A stretch of DNA of 6,632 nt from Nitrospinaceae bacterium (GTDB lineage: Bacteria > Nitrospinota > Nitrospinia > Nitrospinales > VA-1): NCBI GenBank assembly GCA_029261435.1, contig JAJDBI010000118.1:1-6632 (forward strand), read 5' to 3'. A program made the translations under genes and the position numbers. Shown piece by piece: positions 1 through 5,046 of the stretch (position 1 is the stretch's first letter; the number at the start of each line of letters is the position of its first letter). The notes beneath the pieces were generated by a model. That model ran no database searches. It had not been told where the DNA came from and was given only the letters and a program-made list of their open reading frames with translations.

Positions 1-24
1 ACGCTACCGACAGAAACCTGATTT

Positions 25-1185
25 TTACGACTCGATTAAACGAACTTGACCCGAAGGATCAATCTTGAGCCCCACCTTGCCACTCAACAAAGAATACATG
101 GGCGATCCTATTAACTCTTTTCGCCAGCCCTGAAACAGAAAGTGTTCCTCCATATCTTCCTTTTGCTCAAAGTGGGCCACAAAACTGTGAATCTGCTTTC
201 GGTCGGCCAAAACACTGGGCTCAATTTTTAACTCTTCAGAACGAATCTGCACATAAGCCGAAAGCAGTTCCTCCACTCCTCGAGTCGTAGCGTGCCCGTT
301 ACTTTCCGGGAGTTCAACAAGGTCAGATTCTGGAACCTCCATGGCCCTTTCAATTGCAGACAAAATGGATGCTCCGCCTTTATTCAGTTCCTTTTGATAA
401 AAACCACGAATTCCGGACAGTGCTTTTGCATCCCTTGGAGCTTTACGGGCAATTTCCAGCAGGGTTTCATCCCGGATGATGGCCTTGGCCAGACAATCTC
501 TCTTGACCGCCTCCCCTTCTCGCCAGGCGGCGATTTCCTGAAGAACTGTCAGGTTTCGGGGTCTCAAACTACGCAGATTTTTAATTTTCATAAATCGTTT
601 ATAAGGATCAGGCAAAGCAAAAGTTTTGGGATCTTCCCAAGCATGAACTTCTCCCTGCACCCAATCCAAACGACCCATTTTTTTCAATCGTTCGATCAGC
701 TTGTCATACACCGGCATCAGGTAACGAACATCGTCAATGGCGTATTCGATCTGGCTATCGCTCAAAGGACGGCGACACCAGTCCGTATAGGTTTCTGATT
801 TATGAATCTTCTTCCCCAAAGCTTTATAGACAATTTTCGCAAAAGAAATCTGAGTTCCCCATCCCACCAGAGCCGCAGCGATCTGAGTATCAAATACCGG
901 AGTAATCACCTGACCACAGAGGCGTACCAGGATTTCAAGATCCTGACGCGCAGCATGGAAAACCTTAACTTTTGTGGGATCCTTCATCAACTCCAGCAGG
1001 GGAGTCAAATCAGGAAGTGATATGGGGTCAATGGCGGCGAAATGGTTTCCTCCACCTACCTGGATCAACCCGATACGGTGAAAATAAGTTCTTTCCCGGA
1101 CAAACTCAGTGTCTACTGCCAAAACATCAGCAGACTGAATGTTTTCGCAAAATGTCTTTAACTGGTCTGCAGTGGTTATATACAT
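25..1185 (-). CDS. rnd: Ribonuclease D (3'-5' exoribonuclease, DEDD family)
   Basis: The 386-residue product is a DEDD-type 3'-5' exoribonuclease that trims the 3' ends of tRNA precursors and other structured RNAs in the cytoplasm. The exonuclease domain occupies about residues 1-170. Exo I is DTEF (D25, E27), exo II is FHAARQDLE (D82), and exo III is YAIDD, with Y148 and D152 giving the Y-x3-D form (DEDDy). An HRDC domain follows at about 205-285 (LRPRNLTVLQEIAAWRE through LSGIRGF), and the rest is the usual helical C-terminal part. The length is close to E. coli RNase D (about 375 residues), and all four metal ligands are present, so the enzyme should be active. The ATG at 1185 opens directly into the first strand of the fold; only a weak AAAGAG lies upstream as ribosome binding site. 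It is transcribed apart from the small gene upstream, which has its own terminator. Confidence 0.96.
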   Translation of the reverse strand: MYITTADQLKTFCENIQSADVLAVDTEFVRERTYFHRIGLIQVGGGNHFAAIDPISLPDLTPLLELMKDPTKVKVFHAARQDLEILVRLCGQVITPVFDTQIAAALVGWGTQISFAKIVYKALGKKIHKSETYTDWCRRPLSDSQIEYAIDDVRYLMPVYDKLIERLKKMGRLDWVQGEVHAWEDPKTFALPDPYKRFMKIKNLRSLRPRNLTVLQEIAAWREGEAVKRDCLAKAIIRDETLLEIARKAPRDAKALSGIRGFYQKELNKGGASILSAIERAMEVPESDLVELPESNGHATTRGVEELLSAYVQIRSEELKIEPSVLADRKQIHSFVAHFEQKEDMEEHFLFQGWRKELIGSPMYSLLSGKVGLKIDPSGQVRLIES

Positions 1186-1195
1186 AAATCAGCTC

Positions 1196-1211
1196 TTTAA
1201 AACGTTTTAAA
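1196..1211. repeat. 16-bp perfect palindrome in the rnd leader
   Basis: TTTAAAACGTTTTAAA reads identically on both strands and ends 11 bases before the rnd start codon, between the proposed -10 and the gene. A perfect uninterrupted 16-bp dyad fits an operator for a dimeric regulator. In RNA it could not form a good hairpin because it has no loop. It is AT-rich, so chance is possible but not trivial at this length. Confidence 0.6.
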
Positions 1212-1234
1212 CCCTGTTTAATTCCAAGGTTTGA

Positions 1235-1240
1235 ATTATA
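1235..1240 (-). promoter_or_regulatory. Candidate -10 element of the rnd promoter
   Basis: On the minus strand this hexamer is TATAAT, an exact sigma70 -10, about 50 bases upstream of the rnd start codon. The hexamer 17 bases further upstream (TGTATA) is a poor -35, so the call rests on the -10 alone. If used, transcription would start near 1228 and the 16-bp palindrome would lie within the leader. Confidence 0.4.
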
Positions 1241-1306
1241 GGGGAATCGGCATCAGATATACAGGGCAAAACGAATAATGCGACCAAACAGCCTCGTTCA
1301 GGGCAT

Positions 1307-1339
1307 AAAAAATGGCATAGAGCAAAAGCTCCATGCCAT
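1307..1339 (-). terminator. Rho-independent terminator of the 64-codon gene
   Basis: On the minus strand ATGGCAT-G-GAGC, a TTTT loop and GCTC-T-ATGCCAT form a continuous 12-bp stem with one G-U pair, followed directly by six T residues. That is a textbook intrinsic terminator. It starts about 35 bases after the stop codon at 1375-1377 and separates that gene from rnd. On the plus strand the same hairpin has an A-C mismatch and only a short T tract (CTTTAAAT), so it is weaker in that direction. Confidence 0.88.
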
Positions 1340-1374
1340 CTTTAAATATAAATAATCCATTAAAACTTTTTTAA

Positions 1375-1569
1375 TCAACGATCTTCCAGCTGATACTCAT
1401 CCTTCTCATTTTTTTTACGTCCCCAGTCCGTTGAAGATGAGCTCTCCTTATCGCTAAAGTCGATCAAGTTTTGTTCACCGCTCTTCCAAAATTGGTTACT
1501 CAGCCTTTTGGGGGATAAAACTTTTTTCAGCTCTCCTTTGGCGTCGAAAATCCTGACTTCGTAGAACAT
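1375..1569 (-). CDS. Small conserved-looking hypothetical protein (64 aa)
   Basis: The 64-residue, charged, soluble-looking product starts MFYEVRIFDAKGELKKVLSP, continues KRLSNQFWKSGEQNLIDF and ends in a serine, lysine and glutamate-rich tail. I do not recognise a named family. The N-terminal half reads like a compact beta strand-turn-strand unit, with strands MFYEVRIFD and LKKVLSP joined by an AKGE turn, followed by a helix. The tail is probably disordered. The ATG at 1569 is preferred because GGAGG and AAGG lie 11 and 6 bases upstream. An in-frame TTG at 1602 would put that ribosome site inside the gene. The gene has a candidate promoter at 1675-1703 and its own terminator at 1307-1339, which argues strongly for a real monocistronic gene. 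There is no signal peptide or membrane segment. Function is unknown. Confidence 0.75.
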   Translation of the reverse strand: MFYEVRIFDAKGELKKVLSPKRLSNQFWKSGEQNLIDFSDKESSSSTDWGRKKNEKDEYQLEDR

Positions 1570-1577
1570 AACGCGCC

Positions 1578-1585
1578 TTGCCTCC
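1578..1585 (-). promoter_or_regulatory. Ribosome binding site deciding the start of the 64-codon gene
   Basis: On the minus strand GGAGGCAAGG precedes the ATG at 1569. Both GGAGG and AAGG are anti-Shine-Dalgarno complements at usable distances. This places the start at 1569 and rules out the longer TTG reading, which would begin inside a T-rich stretch with no ribosome site of its own. Confidence 0.65.
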
Positions 1586-1674
1586 AAAAAAAAAGTCCTC
1601 AATGCCTATTTTCTGATGTTCTTTACTACCTAAAAATAAACCAAAAAATAAGATTTACCCTGTAACTAACATTC

Positions 1675-1703
1675 ACGTTAATGCCAACAATAATGATTGT
1701 CAA
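1675..1703 (-). promoter_or_regulatory. Candidate sigma70 promoter for the 64-codon gene, with a dyad
   Basis: On the minus strand a perfect -35 (TTGACA, 1703-1698) stands exactly 17 bases from TAACGT (1680-1675), which keeps the T1, A2 and T6 positions of TATAAT. The start would lie near 1668, giving a leader of about 100 bases to the ATG at 1569. An inverted repeat ACAAT-AATG-ATTGT (1687-1700) overlaps the -35 and the spacer, as a repressor site would. The -10 is weak, hence the moderate confidence. Confidence 0.45.
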
Positions 1704-1772
1704 GCAAATAAAGCTAATTTTTTCAATGATTAAATACAATTCCGCCTAATGGGAAGCAGATTTACCTCACCC

Positions 1773-1778
1773 TATAAT
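1773..1778 (+). promoter_or_regulatory. Isolated plus-strand TATAAT
   Basis: This is an exact TATAAT on the plus strand in the gene-poor stretch 1603-2051. No acceptable -35 stands 16-18 bases upstream (TGGGAA at best). If it works, it would give a leader of about 265 bases to the microprotein at 2052. Apart from this, the opposite-strand promoter at 1675-1703 and a doubtful small ORF, I see nothing in the stretch. Confidence 0.2.
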
Positions 1779-1820
1779 TAAGAATAAGTAAAAAATAAAG
1801 CCCAATTCAGAGCATCTCTA

Positions 1821-2003
1821 TCAAAATTTATAATGGGAGTGGGGAAGAATATTCTTAGTCAAATTGGCGTGGTGCGCTTCCATCCGCAGAATTAGACAGG
1901 CGTATAAGCTGGTGTTTTCGTACAAATTGTAGTCAAGTGGTGTCCACTTCCGAAACTTATATGCCACCGAGGAGTATGGGATATTTTCTTCATTAGCTTT
2001 CAT
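1821..2003 (-). CDS. Doubtful small ORF (60 aa)
   Basis: This is an open frame of 60 codons from ATG 2003, starting MKANEENIPYSSVAYKFRK and ending NILPHSHYKF. I do not recognise it and see no motif, signal peptide or membrane segment. The aromatic-rich, evenly mixed composition (KFRKWTPLDYNLYENTSLY) is protein-like, unlike a random AT-rich frame, which is the reason for listing it. Against it, there is no AGGAGG-type ribosome site: only a GGGG run sits just before the ATG. No promoter or terminator belongs to it. It would be divergent from the microprotein, with 48 bases between the two starts. It could equally be the tail of a decayed gene. Confidence 0.27.
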   Translation of the reverse strand: MKANEENIPYSSVAYKFRKWTPLDYNLYENTSLYACLILRMEAHHANLTKNILPHSHYKF

Positions 2004-2037
2004 GCCCCGGAGGGATACCCCTTTTTAAAACCACAGT

Positions 2038-2046
2038 AAAGGAGGT
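2038..2046 (+). promoter_or_regulatory. Near-perfect Shine-Dalgarno before the microprotein
   Basis: AAAGGAGGT lies with its GGAGG six bases before the ATG at 2052. It is the best ribosome binding site in the window and the main reason to accept the very short gene behind it. Confidence 0.75.
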
Positions 2047-2051
2047 TTTTA

Positions 2052-2132
2052 ATGAAATTAGATGCAGATAAAAAAATTCTTATGGTAGTAGTACTTGTTC
2101 TTTATGTTCTCTACAAAATGATGGGTGGATGA
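2052..2132 (+). CDS. Single-pass membrane microprotein (26 aa)
   Basis: This gene encodes 26 residues: a charged N-terminus (MKLDADKK), one hydrophobic helix at about residues 9-21 (ILMVVVLVLYVLY) and a short end KMMGG. The hydrophobic run is short for a full transmembrane span but enough for a small inner-membrane protein. The case for translation is the AAAGGAGGT ribosome site six bases from the ATG. The charge balance does not fix the topology. No family is recognised. The oxygenase gene follows 33 bases after the stop with no terminator between them, so the two may be cotranscribed. The last codons (ATG GGT GGA TGA) lie in an 11-bp repeat that recurs at the end of the oxygenase gene, so both proteins end in Met-Gly-Gly. 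Confidence 0.55.
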   Translation: MKLDADKKILMVVVLVLYVLYKMMGG

Positions 2133-2141
2133 AACTATTTA
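2120..2141 (+). repeat. Direct repeat, copy 1 (end of microprotein gene)
   Basis: GATGGGTGGAT followed by GAAACTATTTA. The first 11 bases recur exactly at 3068-3078, and the following AAACT plus T-rich bases recur with small changes. The two copies bracket the oxygenase gene. It may mark a duplication or insertion boundary; chance is not excluded. Confidence 0.4.
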
Positions 2142-2165
2142 TGAAAATGTTATAAGGCCTTTTAG

Positions 2166-3080
2166 ATGAAAACTTTTATTGAGGATAAAGAACATAGCGA
2201 AAAGAAAATATTTGATAAGTGGAATGGATTGTTTCCTACCTCCAAAACATATCGTAAGGTGATTTCCTACTCAAAAGATTTCCAAATTGTCAGCCCGGCT
2301 AAAGCTATATCGGGTGATAAAAAACCCTTCCTCATATGCATAAAGAACGGCTACAAGGGCAATGACTTCAAAGAAATCAAAAGAACTCTCACATCCATAG
2401 AAGAGACAACCAATATGAGAGCGAATTGTTCTGGCCCCGTTGATCAGAAGAAGTTGGAAAGGGAATATGGGTGGAAAGAAGGGAGAGATTATAAACTCCA
2501 CACTGCCAATTCTTTTTTCACCAAGAATGAAAAAACGGGTGAATGGAATGAGATGGCGCAGGGGCAGGTTATAAACTCACTATTATTAGGATATCAGAGG
2601 GATGAAGTTACTGGTGAGATAGACTTATCCAATTGGGCCAAAGAGAACCACGATAGATGGGAAACCCTGCAAAAACTTTCCACTATAAATGAAACTGCTT
2701 TCCAAAAAGGTTGCCCCGAAAAATATAAAACTCAAAAGTTATTCTGCGAAAAACATATAAAGGAATCCCATAGAATGGGGATTTATACAGGACTATCACC
2801 CAACCAATATCAGGAAGAAGAAACCAAACAAATGTCGTTTCATATTGATAAGGAAGATGCGAAGTTTGGCTTCACCAGCATGTGCGTGTTTCGGGTTGGT
2901 AAATACCAAGGGGGGTATCTTGTATTTCCCCGGTGGGAAGTAGCAATAGATGCAGAAGACGGAGACATTATCCTGGCAAATAGCAGCCAAATCCACGGAG
3001 TATCACCCATCATAGGACACGGAACACGACTATCTTGCGTCGCTCATTGTGATGACGGGTTGGCTACGATGGGTGGATAA
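2166..3080 (+). CDS. Fe(II)/2-oxoglutarate-dependent oxygenase-like protein, possibly TET/JBP type
   Basis: This 304-residue protein carries a C-terminal double-stranded beta-helix oxygenase signature. The iron ligands would be H226 and D228 (FHIDKED) and the distal H277 (SQIHGVSP); R288 (HGTRLS), 11 residues on, would bind 2-oxoglutarate. Between them GGYLVFP and the acidic turn AEDGDIILAN match the strand and GD turn typical of the fold. The run GG-L-P ... V ... GD ... HG-P ... G-R-S resembles the TET/JBP oxygenases that hydroxylate thymine or 5-methylcytosine. That assignment is inferred from the pattern, and a peptide or small-molecule hydroxylase remains possible. The N-terminal 200 residues (lysine-rich, with ANCSGP and several Trp) are unrecognised. 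An AAGG stands eight bases before the ATG. There is no signal peptide, so it is probably cytoplasmic. No DNA methyltransferase or other partner is visible nearby. The codons look more A-rich than in rnd or ino1, consistent with acquisition. Confidence 0.68.
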   Translation: MKTFIEDKEHSEKKIFDKWNGLFPTSKTYRKVISYSKDFQIVSPAKAISGDKKPFLICIKNGYKGNDFKEIKRTLTSIEETTNMRANCSGPVDQKKLEREYGWKEGRDYKLHTANSFFTKNEKTGEWNEMAQGQVINSLLLGYQRDEVTGEIDLSNWAKENHDRWETLQKLSTINETAFQKGCPEKYKTQKLFCEKHIKESHRMGIYTGLSPNQYQEEETKQMSFHIDKEDAKFGFTSMCVFRVGKYQGGYLVFPRWEVAIDAEDGDIILANSSQIHGVSPIIGHGTRLSCVAHCDDGLATMGG

Positions 3081-3090
3081 ACTTTATTGA
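3068..3090 (+). repeat. Direct repeat, copy 2 (end of oxygenase gene)
   Basis: GATGGGTGGAT is followed by AAACTTTATTGA. It is the partner of 2120-2141, with the same role: it encodes the terminal Met-Gly-Gly and overlaps the stop codon. The part after the stop also resembles the beginning of the oxygenase gene itself (AAACTTTTATTGAGG near 2170), so the segment may be the stump of a second copy. Confidence 0.4.
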
Positions 3091-3169
3091 GAAAACGCAT
3101 GATGAAGAACTTAAATCAAGGTTTTCAGAAAGACAAGAGATTGAATTCCTCAAATGAAGCCTTAACTAA

Positions 3170-3628
3170 AACCAAAAACACTTTTCAGCACTCGTATTTA
3201 TCGCGATTATTTGGGCAAGTGGTTGCTCAAGTATTTCCAAGAAAGCATCTCCGGAATTAGATGTGGTTTCCTATGTGGATATAGAGCGCTACCTAGGAAA
3301 ATGTTATGAGATTGCTTTGTATCCCAACTGGTTTGAAAAAGGATGTTTCGGATCAACTGCTTACTATGAAAAGTTAGAAAGTGGACATATAAAAGTGACA
3401 AGCCAATGTAGAATGCTTGGCCCAGACGGTGAATTGAATGAAGCTATTGGTATTGCCACTATCGCTGATGGCAACACAAACGCGAAATTGAAGGTCCAGC
3501 TTTTTTGGCCCCTTAAAGGGGACTACTGGGTTATTTATCTGGATAATGAGTTAGTACTAGATGAATTTGGCAATAACCGGAGAGCACAAGACAAGCCCTC
3601 AACCCGACTATTAAGGGGAACCAGTTAG
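3170..3628 (+). pseudogene. Decayed bacterial lipocalin (Blc-type outer-membrane lipoprotein)
   Basis: Blc-type lipocalins are outer-membrane lipoproteins with a beta-barrel that binds fatty acids or lysophospholipids. The frame reads a signal peptide core (HFSALVFIAIIWASG), a lipobox ASGC with its Cys at 3224-3226, then the lipocalin start VDIERYLGKCYEIALYPNWF and strands ending LKVQLFWPLKGDYWVIYLDN. Three defects point to decay. First, no ATG, GTG or TTG lies between the in-frame stop at 3167 and the signal peptide. Second, the invariant Trp of GxW is Cys (GKCYEI, TGG to TGT). Third, homology stops after YLDNE, so the usual YLWILSR-type strand and C-terminal helix are missing; I found them in no other frame. 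A cytosolic product from the GTG at 3263 (121 codons) is conceivable, but it would lack the lipobox. Another frame from ATG 3099 (MMKNLNQGF, through ALTKTKN) would join the signal peptide with one frameshift in the A-run at 3174-3178, which could be a mutation or a sequencing error. Confidence 0.7.
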
Positions 3629-3640
3629 CAACGGGTTAGG
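3597..3640 (+). repeat. Imperfect inverted repeat ending in GTTAGGC
   Basis: CCT-C-AACCCG (3597-3606) pairs with CGGGTTAGG (3632-3640): nine base pairs with one extra C. The enclosed loop of 25 bases holds a further CTA/TAG pairing. No T tract follows, so it is not an ordinary terminator. The 3' arm contains GTTAGGC (3635-3641), the consensus outer box of an integron attC site, and a bulged base in the stem also fits such sites. The matching left box is imperfect (GCCCTCAAC instead of GCCTAAC). The repeat overlaps the end of the decayed lipocalin frame. Confidence 0.35.
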
Positions 3641-3655
3641 CCGAGATATTACTTA
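3628..3655 (+). repeat. Imperfect direct repeat, copy A (left of ino1)
   Basis: GCAAC-GGTTAG-CGAGAT-CTTA elements occur here and, in the same order and nearly the same spacing, at 5172-5198: about 22 of 28 positions agree with one gap. The pair brackets ino1. Its right copy lies in the leader region of the phosphotransferase gene. Confidence 0.35.
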
Positions 3656-3684
3656 CCAGCCAGGCAAAGCTATTGCTCATTGGC

Positions 3685-3699
3685 CCCACGCCGGGTGGG
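3685..3699 (-). other. Small GC-rich hairpin just past the ino1 stop
   Basis: CCCAC (3685-3689), a five-base loop and GTGGG (3695-3699) form a five-pair stem abutting the ino1 stop codon. On the minus strand no run of T follows, so it is not a convincing Rho-independent terminator. It may stabilise the 3' end or be incidental. The 71 bases between the lipocalin remnant and ino1 hold nothing else beyond the repeats listed. Confidence 0.25.
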
Positions 3700-5046
3700 T
3701 CAGCCTTTGTTCTCGTAATAGTCCAGGCCGGAGTGATCTATGACCTCTTCGCCCATAATGATTCGCAAGGTATTTCTAAGTTTCTCATCCTGATCGAAGA
3801 GGGAGTTCACCGGCTGAAGATCGGGTCGGCATTGGGGAGATTTGAAATAAAACGAAAGCCATTCCTGCACCCCTCTCATTCCCGCTCGTTGCGCCAGGTC
3901 GAGGAACAAGACCAGGTCCAGAACTACAGGTGCGGCCAGGATAGAATCGCGGCAAAGGAAATTGATTTTCAGCTGCATTTTTTGACCTAACCAACCCTTG
4001 ATATCGATATTATCCCAGCCTTCTTTAGCGTCTCCTCTTGGCGGATAATATTCGATGCGGATTTTATGGTAGTAATCGCCATAGAGGTCGGGATAAAGAT
4101 CGTCTTGCAGGATGCTTTCTAAAACCGATCCTTTACTGACCTCTTTGGATCGAAACGAGTCCGGGTCATCCAAAACTTCTCCATCCCGGTTGCCCAGTAT
4201 ATTGCTGGAGAACCAGCCTTCTAGCCCGAGCATTCTGGATTTAAGCCCTGGAGCCACGATGGTCTTCATCAGGGTTTGTCCGGTTTTGAAATCTTTACCA
4301 CCGATTGGAGTGTTGTTTTTGATAGACAGTTCGACCAGAGCCGGGAAATCCACAGTCTGGTTGGGAGAACCGTTGGCAAAGGGAACTTTCATTTTCAGTG
4401 CCGCATAGGCATAGATCATTGAAGGGGGAATGCTGGCAAGGTTGTTTTCCAGGGCGGCCTCAAACGCAGCTAAAGATTGATAGGCTTCATCATCCATACC
4501 GTCCTGATAAGCTTCTGTCGATCCACACCAACACATCACCACTCGTTCCAAACCTTTTTCTTTTTTGAAGTTCTCGATATCTTTCATCAAAAGTTTAGCC
4601 AGCTCCATTTTATTGGGAGCTTTTTTTATATTGGTTCCGGTCAGGTTTTTCACAAAGGCAGGATCGAACACAGCAGACCAGGGTTTTATCTTTTCAAGCT
4701 GATCTTTCACCAGGTCAAGCTCCTGCTTATCGATCACCCCGCAAGTCAGAGCGGCCTGATAGCAGTTCTCCTCATAAATATCCCATCCACCAAATTCGAT
4801 ATCGGTTAAACCTGCAAGAGGGACGAAATCCTTAATGAAAGGATATTGTGGATTATCTCTTTTTCCCAGACGGATGCGTGACATTTGCGTCACCGACCCG
4901 ATGGGCTTGGCATGCCCCGAATTCACCAGAAAGACTCCTGCTATGAGCGTTGAACTCACCGCTCCCATTCCCGGTAATAAAACTCCTAGTTTTCCTTTTG
5001 ACGACTCAATTTTTTTTGCCAAGCCACTATATTTGGTGTCACTCAT
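3700..5046 (-). CDS. ino1: Inositol-3-phosphate synthase (myo-inositol-1-phosphate synthase)
   Basis: This enzyme converts D-glucose 6-phosphate to 1D-myo-inositol 3-phosphate (the same compound as L-myo-inositol 1-phosphate) by an NAD-dependent oxidation, aldol closure and reduction in the cytoplasm. The 448 residues show the NAD-binding loop PGMGAVSS (25-32), NGSPN (225-229), GGKDFKTGQT (249-258, with K254), LGNRDG, RSKEVSKGS (K301, K305), GDAKEG (K341) and CRDSILAAP (from C365). These correspond to the conserved blocks and catalytic lysines of the family, so the enzyme should be active. The length and motifs resemble the shorter bacterial form; the yeast enzyme is longer (over 500 residues). 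The ATG at 5046 follows GAGGGAG at about 11 bases and AGGG at 4. It is divergent from the phosphotransferase gene, with 187 bases between them, and supplies that pathway's first intermediate. Confidence 0.95.
   Translation of the reverse strand: MSDTKYSGLAKKIESSKGKLGVLLPGMGAVSSTLIAGVFLVNSGHAKPIGSVTQMSRIRLGKRDNPQYPFIKDFVPLAGLTDIEFGGWDIYEENCYQAALTCGVIDKQELDLVKDQLEKIKPWSAVFDPAFVKNLTGTNIKKAPNKMELAKLLMKDIENFKKEKGLERVVMCWCGSTEAYQDGMDDEAYQSLAAFEAALENNLASIPPSMIYAYAALKMKVPFANGSPNQTVDFPALVELSIKNNTPIGGKDFKTGQTLMKTIVAPGLKSRMLGLEGWFSSNILGNRDGEVLDDPDSFRSKEVSKGSVLESILQDDLYPDLYGDYYHKIRIEYYPPRGDAKEGWDNIDIKGWLGQKMQLKINFLCRDSILAAPVVLDLVLFLDLAQRAGMRGVQEWLSFYFKSPQCRPDLQPVNSLFDQDEKLRNTLRIIMGEEVIDHSGLDYYENKG

Noticed and set aside
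1..24. A gene end or terminator left of rnd
   Set aside because: There are only 24 bases past the rnd stop codon; no hairpin or frame can be judged.
292..1187. Plus-strand open frames opposite rnd (292-798, 802-1020, 972-1187)
   Set aside because: They lie antisense to a fully conserved RNase D gene, show no recognisable motif and have no ribosome sites; they are by-products of its codon use.
1570..1602. TTG start at 1602 for the small minus-strand gene
   Set aside because: The extension encodes the gene's own Shine-Dalgarno region, while the ATG at 1569 has GGAGG and AAGG at usable distances.
3171..3180. Programmed -1 frameshift at CAAAAAC joining ATG 3099 to the lipocalin signal peptide
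   Set aside because: The heptamer is not a canonical X-XXY-YYZ slip site in that frame (first base C), no stimulatory structure is evident, and the gene is damaged at two other points, so decay is simpler.
2271..3401. Minus-strand frames opposite the oxygenase and lipocalin (2271-2501, 2796-2996, 3207-3401)
   Set aside because: They are antisense to frames with clear family signatures and show no domain pattern; the hydrophobic stretches mirror lysine-rich codons.
3685..3699. Rho-independent terminator for ino1
   Set aside because: The stem is only five pairs and no T tract follows on the minus strand.
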